Shown here: piece by piece, positions 12,107 to 26,689 of the stretch
Layout of the letters: each line of letters starts with the position of its first letter
How positions within the stretch are numbered: position 1 is the stretch's first letter
Assembly (NCBI RefSeq): GCF_000499845.2
Contig: NC_023757.2
Coordinates: forward strand, 39,167,162-39,231,161
Source of the DNA: Phaseolus vulgaris
Lineage: Eukaryota > Streptophyta > Magnoliopsida > Fabales > Fabaceae
Direction: 5' to 3'
DNA: 64,000 bases
The notes under the pieces: generated by a model
Told to the model about the DNA's origin: nothing
Database searches by the model: none
The model's input: the letters and a program-made list of their open reading frames with translations, nothing else
Translations under genes and position numbers: made by a program

Positions 12107-12509
12107 CTATAGAATAGCTGAACAGGGAAAATGAAATGAAGTGCGTGTCGAGTACAGGATGAATGAGGGTATTTTGCCCTCCAGCGAGATTGTGATCACG
12201 AGTAACAAGAGGGCGGTATAAAATGGACCTAAAAAACAGGGCACGAGAAATGAGAAGTGTCCTTCTTTAAAAATGTGATATGCAGATACAGAACCACCAC
12301 GGAGATAAGTGGAAAGTAAGAGGAAATACGTTTCACGGGGAAATTGTGACGGAGAGAATGATATAGAAGTTACAGAGGAGAGAGATAGGGAAAAAGCTTT
12401 ATGAACATTGTGTATAAATGTCAGATTATCTGTTCGCTCAGAAGTAGGTTTCACAGCAGACACACACACACGAAGAGACGTAAAACTAAAATGATTATCA
12501 ATTATTTTT
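12107..12509 (-). other. Probable 3' UTR of SPS
   Basis: The sequence after the SPS stop is less AT-rich than the flanking intergenic DNA, as expected for a transcribed tail. A 143-codon frame (12107-12538) overlaps the last SPS codons in another frame, has no recognised domain and is treated as a shadow. The exact poly(A) site cannot be seen. Confidence 0.4.
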
Positions 12510-15500
12510 TCATCCAGAGAGATATCCCACTTTTTCAATCAAAGCTTGAATATCAGTACCGCTGCTACCCTCAGTTGCCTCCACGATGTTGGGGCTGTCT
12601 AATGGCATGACATCTGAAAGAGGGTAGTTTCTGTTATTATGGAGTTGACTGATTGCACTGCTTCCCACTCCCTTCAGTATGACACTTTTGTGTAGGCCTC
12701 CCAGAAGTCCTTCGTAATCCGTGTCACCGCATTCTCCAGCGAACACTACAATCTTTGACAGTTCAAAACCCCAGCGAACATACAGGTATCTGAAGGAAAA
12801 GCACATATACTCATCAGATGTCAACAGAGGAAATTACGTAGAGAAAAGAAAAACAGTTCCTGTAGATGCACAGGAGTATGGCTGATAACTTGCTTTTGTC
12901 CTATAGCACATTTGCACAGACATTGCATAATTTCATACCGTAGTGTAAGAAAGAAACGCAGTGACTGCTTACCCCTTCTAAGAGAGGAGAGAAAAGTAGA
13001 CAGCAATGTATACGAGTATACAGGAATACTAACTTTAGGCATGCTGGAATTTTTGGAATGATGATTCAACAATACCTGAGAGCTTGGGAACGAGATGCCA
13101 GCACTGGAATTACGTTCAGCCTTGTCCCATTTTGACAATATATCGGATGGCAACGCAGAGCTTGGATCCTTAATAACTTACGAAGCTCTTTCACAGGGGG
13201 AGCCTGCAAAAGTAAAATAAGCAAAATAAAGTAAATCTGGAGAAAAAAACTGCACAGAAAATTCCACGTAGAATCTTAATAGCTACAAATGAATGGTTTT
13301 AAATACATAATCATAGAATAGAAATAGAATGAAAAATTACCATTCCTGGCTTTCGCACTTTGAAAGCATAACAGTAGTCAGTAGAAAGCTGTTCAGCGGG
13401 ACTCACAATTTGTTCATTATTCCCTCCCTTATCAGTGATTGAATCAGCCCAACGCAATAAAGTTTTCCTCAACCCTTCTCCGCCCCAACGGTATTCAATG
13501 TGTGAGTGGTAATACAAGTCAACCACAAATGGGCGATCTTCAGGATTGAGGGATGGATAATAGAGATCACTGCCACTGTTGCAAATATAAGCATCAAAGT
13601 CGCTGGGACTCAAGCCACCTGAGATTAGAAATGACTGTATCTCGGATATTGTTAATGATGTGGACAATATGAACCCTATAGAACCTTCAGCCCTATCCTT
13701 TCCAGCAGACTCAAAGATGACTTTAATGGTTTCAAGAAGACCTGAAGTGGTATCACAATCCACAGCAATGACAAATAGATGTTTTCTTCTCCTTAATGGG
13801 GGAAATTTACCAGCATTTGGATTTTGATCTGATTTTTCTGTAGCCCCACCTCTGCGCGTGTCCTTAGAGATTCCCTTTGACCATGACAAAAGAGCATTCT
13901 CTAGTTTTGCCTTTCTATCAGCACCATTTCCATCAGAATCCAAAGAATTGTCATTTCCGCTACCCCCACTCTTCTCACCATCCAATGAAAACTTCATGTT
14001 TAGAGATAAGTCTTGTATATCTCTCAAGGAATCACCTGGTGATTCTGATTCTGAACTTTCACCTCCATCCTCAATTCGCTGCCATTGTGGATGCCTTGGT
14101 TTGCAGGTGGCTATTTTAGACAGGTAAGTTTTACAGTGCTCAGGCCATGAAAATAAATGAATATTTTTCAACCCATTCTGTCGACATTTTGCCCAAAGTT
14201 GCTTGTTGCTAACAAGCTTCAAAAGAGCATCTGCAATAGATTGCTCATCATGGGGATCTATGAGCAGACCATTATCAAGTACCTGTATTAGCAATCAATC
14301 AGGCATGGAAATTTCCAAGGGAACCTTTTCAAATCCATACGCAACCACCAAACATAAAGCATACCCTAACAATATCAACAGGACCTCCATTTTTAGTAGC
14401 AACAGTTGGTAAACCATGAGCAGCTGCCTGTTCAACAAACACACAAATTAATGTTTACATCTCCCAAAAGAAATTAAGCAAAAATAAATAATTCAAGATT
14501 GAGAAGATCACCTCAATTAAGGTAAGACCAAATGGCTCAATGAAAGCTGGATTAATGAAAACACCCTGCATAGATACTGAATCTGAATTAAATGTAAGAT
14601 GACAACATAGTTTGCAGAGGGAAGAATTGGTCAAGAAAGGATGGAAATACATAGATTGGATCACGTATCACACAACTGAATAAGTGTATTTACACCAAAC
14701 CGTTATACTACCATATATATATACATACATATCAATTCAAATGGCAGGTTTAATAGGATTTGGCAAGCCAACCGGTTGTATAATGTTATTATACATCACA
14801 GCTTGTTTTTGAATTATGCAATATACATGAATTGGTGCAATTTCAAATCATTGATACAAATCATACAATCAAATGATGCATCAATTCCTTTTCTTCTTTT
14901 TTTGCTTTTCTTTTACCAGATTTCATCAGAGAAATTGTGAAGTCTAAGATGCTTACATTCTTGAATGAAAAGGAACTGGGAGCATTGCTGATAGCATCCT
15001 GTCTGCTTATTTCATTGCTTCATTTTCACTATTCTAACACATGGACCTCAAATCATGCACTTGTTCTATTTCTATGTAGTAGTATGCACCCTATTCACCC
15101 ACTCACATATGCACTTTATCTATTATACTTTATTCCAATCAAATAGATGAAGTTACCTTTGTCTTTGCTGCTAGACGATATATGTCAGGAACATCCGATT
15201 GTTTGTGATGTTTAGGATATGCCACTTGCCCATACAGATCATACTTGTCAATCAGCTTAAGTACAGAGAGAAGAACAGAAGCATTTGTGCTAGACATCTC
15301 ATCAATTCCATCTCGGTTACCCATAATTAATGTCTGAAAAGCCAAAGGAGGGAAGGAAAAATAATCGATCAGTCAAGCAAAACAATTCAGATGACCTGAA
15401 AAAAAGGAACAAATGATACTAAAAAACGTTAACACTGGTCATTCATAGTTTCATACAAGGTTGGCAAGCTCTTGAAGAGGACGGCATTCTCCAAATGCTT

Positions 15501-18367
15501 TTACCAAAGTTGTGATGTTCTTTTTAGGGTCCGGTCTAGCAAGGGCAAGTATCATAGGCTTGCGAGGGTTGGTAAAGAAGCGCATTATCTAGCAATCACA
15601 AAGTTTAAATTGGCATTAAATTCCATTTTTGTATAGAATTAAAGGCAGAACTTGCTTGTCAATATGTATCTAACATAATCCATTATTGTAAAACAAAAGC
15701 AATAAACTATATAATTATTTAGGAAACATTAAAAGTAATGGAGAGCATATTTATAACCTCAGACCAAATAGGTGGATCTTGGGGAGCAGGATGGTCCAAA
15801 TTCCCTTCTGGTTCACCTTCTATATCACCATCTTGTGGAACAATATGATGGAACTCCATACCAGGTGGAATTGTCTGCAAGTACAATGAGATTCTAACAT
15901 TTAATTTTGCATGGCATAACCCATGCAATGAAATATTCCTTAAAAAACTGCAATCTTGCTTCTGGAACAGGACTCCACAATAACTGCTGTTACCAAGAGG
16001 TACTACGCAAACTAAAAGCTACGCCTATAGTCTTTTTAAAATGATGCATTCACAAGAAAGCAAGACACTCCATGCTCGAGTTTGTTGCCATATATAAAAC
16101 AAGTTACGTCTTTCCTAGACAAACTAATAAGCCATGAGTATAAAGATGGAAAACAAAACTTTATGTTTCGTCCCAATTTAAAATAAGCAATCAAATGACA
16201 TAAAAAAACAGAGAATATGCTCACATATGGACTTATCTAATACAATATAACCAAGAAGTGAGACATTTTGCTCAAGGAGTCAGGTTAAAAGAAAAGACTC
16301 AAATCAACCAAGATAGAAAAACGAACTTACAATATTTCAATGAAAAGGTATATAAACTTGAAATTTTAACTCTAGCCACCTGAAATCTATAACTCAAAAT
16401 CATGGTCCACAAGAAAGATCATTAACATATAGCTAGAAATTTTTATTTTATTATGTACTTACAGCCATGCGAGGCATGGATCTCCCATAGCAGCTCACAT
16501 TACGCCTGATCCTTGCTCGTATTTTACGCTCCAATACTGGATCAAAACCATCATACAAGCGCCATTGTTCTTCTATCTCCTGTCTAGTGCTTGTAATGAC
16601 TATTTCAGAACCATCAAGGGCCAATTCCTCAGCCTCTATCCTACGCATGATCTTGTAAGTTGCATTTATTTCATCCCTTGATAGTCGACCTTGCTTTAGA
16701 AGTTGTTCCAACTTATCTCGGCCAAGCGAGTGCCCAGTAAAAAGCATAGGAACATTTAGCGCGCCAGATAAAAGAGCAGCAGAGTCACCTGCATCTGCAT
16801 AATGTCCATGGATGGCAACTGGCCAGATAGCATGCCCGCTGCCAATCTGTTCCCCAAGAGATTTGGACATCTGTATAATGTGGTTAAGTGCTCCGTCAAC
16901 AAATTCAGGAATGTGTGGCCAGAGAAGTTCTTTCGGAATATATTTATCTCTCGGACCAAAGGGAATACGAACAATATAAGAACCACTACTCTCTCCCATG
17001 TCATCTCCAAAATCATCCGAGTCTCTTGGAGTCAACATTTCGGTTGGCTCCCCATAACTCCAGTCCACATCCGGAGCAGACACTTGTCTAGTTAGCAAAT
17101 CAACCCGATAAACTCCTGGCATTGAGCCCAATGCCCTCGCTAGCTCCACCACATACTTAACCTATGCAGCAGAAACAAAGACAGATGGAAAGATTTTAGT
17201 TTCCCACATACTGGCAGTGGAAAAAACACAGAGAATCTTAGTAAGACAAAAGTCCTTTTTGGATACGTTTTTTCCTGAACACTAGCAGAAAAAGAAAGCT
17301 AAACAAGTTGGAATAAACTTCTCTCAAAAGATAAATTGAGTTTTTTTTTTAAATAAGTCTATTTTGTATATAAATTTAAATCAGGATTTCGAATAAATTA
17401 AAAAAAAAATGAAAACACTACCTGACCACCGGTATCCGAATCACGTCCTAGCTCCATATTCTCACCTCGTATTAGGCCATGAATGCTGCATAAATAAACC
17501 TTTTTGTTAAAATCAAACAAATCAAAGGTTAATCTAATCAGCGAATACACAAATTACACTCTGCACAACAGAATAAAGAAACAAACATACTAACTTCACT
17601 ATCAATCTAATCATCATCAGAGCAGAGGTGAGGGATACCTACCTAACGAGTACAATGTAGAGCTTCTTCCCTTTCTGACTGTTGGCCCAACTCTCCATGG
17701 CATCGGCGGAACTGATTCTGGGCATCCTGGCTCTGTAGGTGTCACCGTGAGCTGACGTGTCACTGACCGGATCTCCCTTCTCTCCTTCCGACAAGTCCTC
17801 CGACATATCCGCGGTGGCTTCCCTCCGCCCTCGCTCGCGCTCCAGCCGGCGCTTGTTCAATCTCTGCGCCGTCTCACTCTCCAGCTACTCAAATCCATCA
17901 CAACTTATCAATATCACATCATGAAGCATGAAAATCACAACACATAATTAATAATTCATAATCGACGGGATTGAGAATCGACAATCAAGAATCGATAATC
18001 GAACCTGCTTCTTCTGGCGAGCGAGGTTCCAAATCCGCCAGCACATGTTCTCCAACCTGGTGTTCCTCTCCTGAGGACTCCTGGTGGAGGAAGCCTAGCA
18101 AACGAACGAAAATCAGAAGATATCAGCGGAAAGAAATTTAACGAGTAAAATCAGAAAGAGCGTGAAGTGGAGAGAGCGAGAGAATACCCGAACCCAAGAG
18201 CGGTAGAGATCGGTCTCATCGAATCCGATAACCTCTTCGACGAAGTAGCGAGTCGGACTGAACCTGCCTCTCTCTCTGAGAAGCAGAGAGGACTTGGAAT
18301 CGTCGAGGCCAGGCCCTACGTCCAGTATCGCCTCAAGGTAGCTGTTCAACCAATCGTTCCCAGCCAT
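12510..18367 (-). CDS. SPS: Sucrose-phosphate synthase (EC 2.4.1.14), complete, 13 exons
   Basis: Cytosolic enzyme making sucrose-6-phosphate from UDP-glucose and fructose-6-phosphate, the committed step of sucrose synthesis. Exons (minus strand): 18367-18188, 18094-18005, 17884-17643, 17485-17422, 17161-16463, 15874-15758, 15588-15457, 15333-15157, 14565-14512, 14427-14365, 14282-13341, 13203-13076, 12789-12510. All introns are GT-AG, phases join without error, and the product is 1055 aa, normal for plant SPS. The start [15 protein letters not shown] is the usual SPS N-terminus. The glucosyltransferase domain (about 165-650) has [19 protein letters not shown] and the catalytic EX7E pair (E577, E585, in [11 protein letters not shown]). 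A phosphatase-like domain (about 760-1030) includes LFVIAVDCD. Three regulatory serines align with spinach sites: S149 (RISS, Ser158, light/dark kinase), S220 (RQVSAPDVD, Ser229, 14-3-3) and S415 (RRNVSCYG, Ser424, osmotic). It appears functional; family A is likely but inferred. Confidence 0.97.
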
Positions 18368-18388
18368 TTCTGATTTATCCTCACACTC

Positions 18389-18420
18389 CCTGCTGCTACT
18401 TCTTGCTGCTGCTGCTGCTT
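18389..18420. repeat. CTG/GCT trinucleotide microsatellite at the SPS 5' end
   Basis: Interrupted CTG/GCT repeat (five perfect units at 18404-18418) just upstream of the SPS start codon, in the probable 5' UTR. Confidence 0.75.
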
Positions 18421-18425
18421 TTATA
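18418..18425 (-). promoter_or_regulatory. Candidate TATA box of SPS
   Basis: TATAAAAG on the minus strand, followed by a GCA-trinucleotide run and a CT/GA-rich segment. It lies only about 50 bases upstream of the SPS ATG, so a promoter here would give a very short leader. The CT-rich stretch upstream (18430-18560) could instead be a longer 5' UTR. Confidence 0.35.
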
Positions 18426-18429
18426 CTGA

Positions 18430-19880
18430 GTGCTCACGAATGAGAAGAAGGAGAAGATGTGTGAGGTGAGCAGCAATCCCAAGAGAAAAATAAAAAGAGA
18501 GAATATTCTTTGGAGGGAGAGGTCTGGAAATAGAGTGAGAGAGACAGGGAAGCGCTTCCTTTAAGCGGTTAAATGTGTTTTTTTTTTCTTTTCTCATTTT
18601 TTTCTTTCGGTCCTAACTAGTCCTGCCATCCGCCCCCTAATGTATGGATGGATGCGATGGGACCGGTGAGAACAATCCTCGGCATTTGTCAGAGCATTAC
18701 TCTGTTACTTTCTTTCATCATCGCTCTCTGTTTCTCATACCATTACTTAATAAATTTCAATACGTCAATCAACCAATTTAATCCAAATCTTCAACATTTC
18801 AAATCTCTCATTTTAGTTATACTAAATAGTTTTTTTTTTTATAATGGCTACACATGTTATGGATGTATGTGTAACAAACATTTTTAGTTAGTTTTTTAAT
18901 TAATGGAGTAACTTCTTTAAATATCTATAATCTATATGTATTAATAATTATATTCGTTTCTTTACACATATTTTTATTTCACTTCTTAATCATTAATTCA
19001 TTTTTAATAAAATTTGTCTTGTTTTTATAACTATTTTATATTTTGATAATTCCGTTTTGGTGTGATAAAAAATATCAAATTTTCTATTTGCATTCATAAC
19101 TTTGTATTTAATAAAATAATGTGTATTTACGGACTTAACATGCATTAATAAAGTTCTAACATATTTTTAGTCTAAAAAAAGGCATTCTATGATATAAGTC
19201 TATATTTTAAAAGTTTAACTATTATTTCAGTAATCTTATGAAAAATTATGGTTATTTTAATGGTAAAACTAAAATATATTAATCAATTTAGTAAAGGTAC
19301 AAAAATTAAATATTAATTATGATAATAACGTTCAAATACATTCAACGTTATTAATGTTATCTTTTTATAAAAATAGAATACGATCAAGATGAGTTTAGAA
19401 TTTAGGTTAAGGTTAAATACATTATTTGTTTTACTAAAAAAATACGTTCGATAGAAATACTTCGTTGAAGCGATATTTTCATGTTTTTTAAACATGTTTT
19501 AACTTGTTTAAATCATATTCTTAAACTCTTTTGTTTTTATATGATTTTATTATAATTTAGTGATTGTTGCATAATTTTATGTTAGATGTGTTATAATTGT
19601 ATAATTGTAAGTAGTTAATAATTTTAATGTATTTGTAAAATCTTTGAGATGTATATATGGTGTAATTGTTTGAAAGAGTTACTTAGGTGATGAGATATAT
19701 ATTCAAATTTTATAATTCAAATCATTCTGATAAAGGTATTAAGTGTTGGAGGTTAACAATGATTTTTCGACAATACTTTGTAAAGTGTGCACAAAAAGTT
19801 ACATTTATTTTATATGATTTATTGTAAATATTAAGTAGAATTTGATTATAAGTAATATGTTAATCTTCTTTTATCATATG

Positions 19881-19917
<37 letters not shown>

Positions 19918-22900
19918 AAAGTCATTAAATCTTAATTGTTATGTTTAAACTTATTTTTGTGATGCCTTTGTGATTATAAAGTTTTGAATGTGGTTTTTTT
20001 AAAATCAATGAATGATTGTTGGGACAATAAACACATAGTCTTAAACTAACACAATACATCATAAATAGCTTCGTAAATAACATTGTTTTGTTTGTTTAGT
20101 AAACGATTAAAGAGAGTTTAAACCTTGTAAACATAAAAAGGCGCAACCCTTCTTTTGAGCAACTTTACTATTTTTTAATCATGTCCTATATAATTGTTAT
20201 CTTAAACAAAAGTGATTGTGTGTTAAACAATACTCGATTTTTAATTAGAAGTGGTTAAGTGTTAAAGAATAATTGACAACTTAGCCAATAGTGACTAAGT
20301 TTTGAAACAATACTCATATGTCTTAGTGAGGAGAGACTATGACCTAAAACAATATTTATCTTACAATTTTAATATGTTTTGTGAAACTCAACCAGTTGAT
20401 TGAGAATTAGATGTAACATATGTTATCAAACGAACCAATACACAAATATATTGAATAATTGTTTCCTTCTTTATCTTATTTATATTACATGTTACTACAC
20501 ATGCAGAAAAAGCTTGTTAGAATTTGGTTTTTGAAAATCTTTGTCATTTCATCTAACTACCATAAAACTATCAAAAGTTTTAAAAATACAATTCAATCAT
20601 CTTTTCTTATGTTTTAATTATTTTTTTCAACATCGATTTCCTTCTCTTTCATTCTTATAGTTTGAAATTTCTTTTTATTCCTTATTCTCGTTATTTTCAA
20701 TTCTTATAGTTGAAACTCTTTCTTTTTCCTCCCCAATCTCAAAGTTTGGGATCTTATTCTCCATCCTTCCCTTGTGAAATTTATTCTACATTATAGTTTA
20801 GGGGCATCATCAATTCATCAAAGTTTTGTACTAAGTAAAAAATTATTTTTTAAGTTTAGAACTTGATTTAAGGTGATTTAATACTTAGGGATGGTTTTTC
20901 AGTTGATGAAAATGTTTTTTATGAATATTGTTGGTCCGTTCTATTATCTGAAGTACAAAGAATCTTGGTATAAGTTAGCGCTATTTCAAAAAAATAATTA
21001 TATTTTGAGTTAATAATTTTATAAGTATTTTGGTTATTTTATTTTATATAAAATATTACATAATAATTAAAGTGAAAAACTTGTATTTGATGAGTGAAAT
21101 TTGAGTTTGATGTTCTATTTGTTTTCAACCACCAAATCATGAACAATACTAAAAGATAAGAAAAAATCGAAAATCAAAGTGTTAAAACACACCAAAAAAA
21201 ATTAGACAATTTATTCTTTCAACTTTCCTTTTCCTTTCCATTGTATGAAGGAAGTTTTAAACTTAATTCATGATAGATTTTGTTCAAATTATAATTATTA
21301 TGTATTTAGATATAATGGATTATATTTAAATAAATATAATACAATATTTTCTTTAAAATTAGAATCTAATAAATAATATCATAATAATAAATAAAGTAAT
21401 TAATTTTTTGAGAAAAATATTAAATTTTAAATTAATTTTGTTATATGTTTTTAATGGATATGTAAAATATGATAACTAATTATTTATAAATATATTTTAT
21501 TACTATAACAAAATGAATTATTAAAATAAATAATAAAATAAATTTAGTATTTTGATCATATTTATTTTACATTAAAATAAATGAATAATTAAAATAAAAG
21601 TTATTTATTTGTTTAAATTCTGATGATTTATTTTAATATATTTTTATTATGAAATGTAATTTTTTCTTTATTAAAATTTTATAATAATTTTGTATTTAAA
21701 TTTAAAATTGATTTTAATTTAATTTATATTTTTGAAATTTTATTTTTATGTTAATTTTTATTATTATTATTTTCTAAATATATTGATATACAACTAAATT
21801 TAACCCTAAACTCATTCACTTAATCAAACCAACCTCATTCTTCATTCTCTTTCCTTTCTTTTCTTACATTTTCAAAACAAAACCTTAAATGTGAGGTATG
21901 TGGAATTTTGTGTAAATACTCTTATTATGGTGATAGAGTGTAGTTTAGTTTATAATTGTACATGTGATTTTAAGAATATATCCATGTGTATGATCTTTTA
22001 CTTTATGGTTGCTTAGATTGAGACTTATATTTTAGTTTAGGTGATATAAAATGAAGCATGTGAACCTTTAATTTTTCCAAAATTTGGAATTTCTAGGTTG
22101 TTTTCATTTACATACATACCTTGAGCAAGGTGAACATCTCTTAAGTGATTTATAGATTCAAGAGCTAATTTTCATTCTTGAAATTTCTGGCTTAAACATC
22201 CAACTTTCACTCAATTGAAGAGTGTCTTACTCAAATAACCACTAAACATTTGATTAAGGTGATTGCTGAGAGCAAAATATATTTTATTAAAAAAGTATCA
22301 TTTTGATGAGAAGACCTTACTTAAGTGATATTACCATTTTTAGATAGTATATTATATTTTATTTAAACTAGTTGTAAATGGTAAAATGTACCTGATAAGA
22401 TATACATTTGTATTATATTTCATAATGATTTACTTTATGAATCTGACTACTCAAGACTGAAAGAGTTTTAAATATGATATTCAATACTAAAATAAAAGTG
22501 TTTCAAATTACTATATTCTGACATCTGTTACTTATAAAACTCATCAGGTATAATTCTTTAATATGGAAATCTTTAAACTTTTGTAAGTTATTTGTATGGA
22601 TAGTTTGACTAGACTGGGCTGTATTATATTATTTTAAATATCGTTGCTCAGTATAATATTATAATATGAATGTGGATGTTAATAATAATAATAATAATAA
22701 ATAATAACAAATTCTTATTATTATTATTATGTAAAATATTATTTTATATTTTAATTATATAACATTTATTTGGTTAATTAACACTTCTAACAAGATAAAT
22801 TAAGAGTATTATTGCTTTTACACATTAAATTATTTAATTATAATTAATAATCAAAAGTTAATTTATATTTTATTATTATTTAACCTATAATATTATTATA

Positions 22901-25900
22901 TATTTGTATTCTTCAAAAATATAAATGATAAAGTATATTGATTTGATGACTCCACTCACAATTTAAATTAAAATAAAAACATTTAAAATATTACCATTGT
23001 TTGTATTTTATTATTTGAATGATTTGTGTGTGTGTGCGCGCTATTTAGAAATAAAGTAATAAATTTAAAAAGAGATTAGTGAGCTAATTCACCATACTAC
23101 TCATGACAAGTTTGGACTATCAAGTTGTTGTAACTATGGTGGGTCAATTTGTCTTGATATAGTTTTGAATGACTAATATAGTAGAGCACTCAAATTATGT
23201 GATCGCACTCATTTTATCACCCTTACTTCAAATAACTTAACATAAAAATGGCCATACATTAGATTGTAGTTTTTTTAATTGTAAAAGTTTATATATATAT
23301 AATATAAAAATAGATAAAAGTTGATTTAATACAATTTATCGTCTTTAGTAAAAAAATAATCTTAAAATAAAAAATTAATTTTGTTTTAACTCCGTTAATG
23401 ATTAATATAATTAAGATAATTAAAAAAAATGTATATAATAATTAAAAATAACTAATGAAATTAAATTTTGTGTATTTTTTTATTGTACTTAAAAAAGATA
23501 TTAATATTTATAATACTTAACTTTTTTAATAAATTGTCTTTAATCTAACAAGTTGAGATCAAACACTCCTCTTAAATTTCGTGTTAGACACACAATACTA
23601 GTATGACACATATCAATGAGGTGTCCAATTAAAAAAAATATTTGTTGAATTTTTGACAATTATAACACGGTTCTAACATAATTTTGAAAAGAAGAAATAC
23701 ATTAATTTTCTTAAGATTCAAACTTAATAAATAAAATTTTATTATGATTATAAAAATAATAAACAAATCATTTTGAATCAACCATAAAAAATATATTTTT
23801 ACTAAAAAAATCTAAAACATACTGATACACATAAATCTTTATTATCAATTTATATAATTTATAATTATATAATATATAAAATTATGTTTCCGTATTGCCC
23901 TGTCTTCATATCTTATTAATATCCGTGTCTATTCATATCTTATCATTATTTGTGGTAGTGTCTTATACATACTATAGGTTAAGACATAAGGAAGTAAAGA
24001 TGCTATGAAAAATAGATCTAAATGTGACACCGATGAGCCAATAAGAGTAACGGTAGAAAATTTATTAGACCTGGACTTCACCGTCCAATATTAACTCAGC
24101 GAGGCCCACACCAGGCTCAATCAAAAGTAATTTGGCACAGTACCTTCACGAAAAGGGTGCAGTACCTCTCTTCAAAAGTTACAAGGTGTGTGTACACAAA
24201 TTTTGTATTTGAGAATTAAAACTTTTAAAATAATAAACTTTAATTCAATTATATTTTCATTCAGATAGTCGTTTTCAACATCCCTTTACCAAAAGTTCAA
24301 TGTTTCGGTGATTATTATTATTATTATCATGACCTAGAATATCATTATTTATAATAATAAGAGTACTATACACGTGTCATACTTCTAGTGTGAATGCTTT
24401 GTGTAATGTTATAATATTATTAACTTACTTAAAGTTGCTTCCTCAATAATTGAAAATTCAAACACAAAACTAAGAATAGAAGGCACCCTGAATATTTTAA
24501 TTTCAAATACCTTTTGAAATGTGGAACACTCAAACTGGTAATCGTTGTTGGCCAATAAATATTTACATTTACTGACATAATTATAAAAAAAATGATACTA
24601 AAGAGAAAGTACGGTATTTAATATATTGAGTTTTTAATTTTTTAAATTAAATTAAATAAATTGCGCCAAGAAATAAAATTAGAAGTTAATATTTTATTAT
24701 TAACGAAATATATTTTCAATAAAAAATTAAAATATTTAATTAAATATTAAATACTTTTTACTTAATATCTCAGAGTTAATAATTAAATAATAGTAATAAA
24801 AGAAATTATTTATTTATTTCAAAAATCATTCTGATCAAGCATTTTTATTAATTAAATGTATAAAGTTACAGAGAAAATTTAAGTTCTTCATAAATTTAAA
24901 TATTTTAAATTAAGTGTATATTTTTCAATAATTGAGTTTTTATGGTTATCTTATTTTTTAACTGGATAAAATATGAAATTTTATGATTATCTTATTTGTT
25001 GTTATCAAGTATTAAGAAATATGAAATTTTATGATTGATTTAAAATGATATTGTCAAAAATAAATCATTGTTATGATTTTAATTAAAAATATGTTGAATT
25101 ACTAGGGTCATGTTCATTACGTCATCACCTACAACAATTAAAAAAAAAGTCACATCATTATATAGGTGATAATGATAGTCTCAATTATTCAATACAATAT
25201 ATTTTCAATTAAAATAATAAATATTATTTGTCATTTTATATTAACCATATTATTAATCACAAAATCTCATATTCTACATGAAAATAAGTAAGATGATTGA
25301 GTAGAATAACACCCACGTCACCCATCTAACAGAAAAAGTTAATAATTTATTTGTATTTAGATAAAAAAAAAGCGATGATGCAAAATTATTAAAAAACACT
25401 AAAAGTGAGATGTTTTTATCACTTAAAATTTTATTTGCCTTTTTTAAGATATTTGTGAAAAAAGTTTGAATAAATGCTATTTTTTTATAAAAGTTAATAA
25501 ATTATATACTGTTTATATATATAACATTTATAATTTTTTTATTAATTATTAATATGTATTTTTATATTATAATAAAATAAATAATTCAATTAAAAATAAA
25601 TTAAATTAAAATTAAATTATTATTTATTATTAACTTTTTAATTTAAAATTCACATTCATTCTAATCTATATTTCTAAATTATTTTATATTTTTAAAAATT
25701 TATTATATACTTACAGAATTTTCTTATACTTTTCAATCTTTTAATCTTAATCTAAATTATCTCACTTTTCACTCTTCTTTTCATTTTTTTTTTTTACTCC
25801 ATCAACTACATCCTTTAATCCACATAAATCATAAAAGGTTTGTCAGATTAGCGACATCTTTAATAAAAAATTAAATCTCTTATTTGCGAAAATACTTAAA

Positions 25901-26689
25901 AACCCTTGCATTGAACGGCATTAATAGTTTCTAGACGTACACTTCACGGGTTTTAGAATATGATCTCAATTATTAGAATACAATTTCTCTAAATTAAAGA
26001 GTCCTAATTCAATAACTTAACTAACCAATATGCTAACCTTTGATACAATATTACCAAACATTCCTTTTTTGTTTATGTTAGGTTAGTGGATTCTTTCTTC
26101 TAGATCTTTTAAATATAGTCTAAATTAAAAAAAAATGAAAAAGGTTTTTTCATATAACAAAAATATTTCAGAAAAAGTTAAAAAATGGTCATAATGTGTA
26201 TAAGGAAACATGTATATATTTTGATTTTACAATGATGAGAAATATTCAAGCAATTCGAACAACTAAATAGATAAGATATTAGCAAAAGAGTATTGAATTT
26301 TTAACGTGCAAACTTCACGGTGAAAACTTTACTATGAGAAAAGAATTAGGAACAATCAATAGTAACAATCAACAATAAATGCCAACAAAGAGTACAGAAT
26401 AGAGTAAAACTTAAATAAAATACTAAAATATTAAATTTAAGAAAATTATAAAAAAAAAATATTTTTAAAAATAAAATAAAGAAAAGAAGTTTCATGTTAT
26501 TAAATACATAAGCCTTCACCACTGTCGTGACCATCATTAATGTTTTATCCTCACTAGTTATTAAAATTGATAATCCTCATAACTTGCTTTTTAACATGAT
26601 TACTCCTTTTGTAAGACTTTTGGTTGTGCATGTTATCATTTAATGCATCCCTTTTCAAAAAAATAAATTAAACTTTCGCTCTTCTATCT
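18430..26689. other. 8.3-kb AT-rich intergenic block, no gene seen
   Basis: The first 200 bases hold the SPS promoter region. Beyond that I find no coding frame longer than chance in AT-rich DNA and no tRNA or rRNA. There is an (AT)n microsatellite at 19882-19915 and an AAT array facing a TTATTATTATT array at 22682-22730. A less AT-rich segment at 24020-24190 (CCAGGCTCAATC, GAGGCCCACAC) resembles retroelement LTR sequence but is too short to classify. Confidence 0.5.
19882..19915. repeat. (AT)n microsatellite
   Basis: About 17 perfect AT units in intergenic DNA. Confidence 0.9.

Noticed and set aside
12107..12538. 143-codon minus-strand frame
   Set aside because: Overlaps the SPS 3' end in another frame and has no known domain. 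Best explained as SPS 3' UTR.
22682..22730. AAT array facing a TTATT array, possible hairpin
   Set aside because: Simple-sequence complementarity in AT-rich DNA, with no further support.
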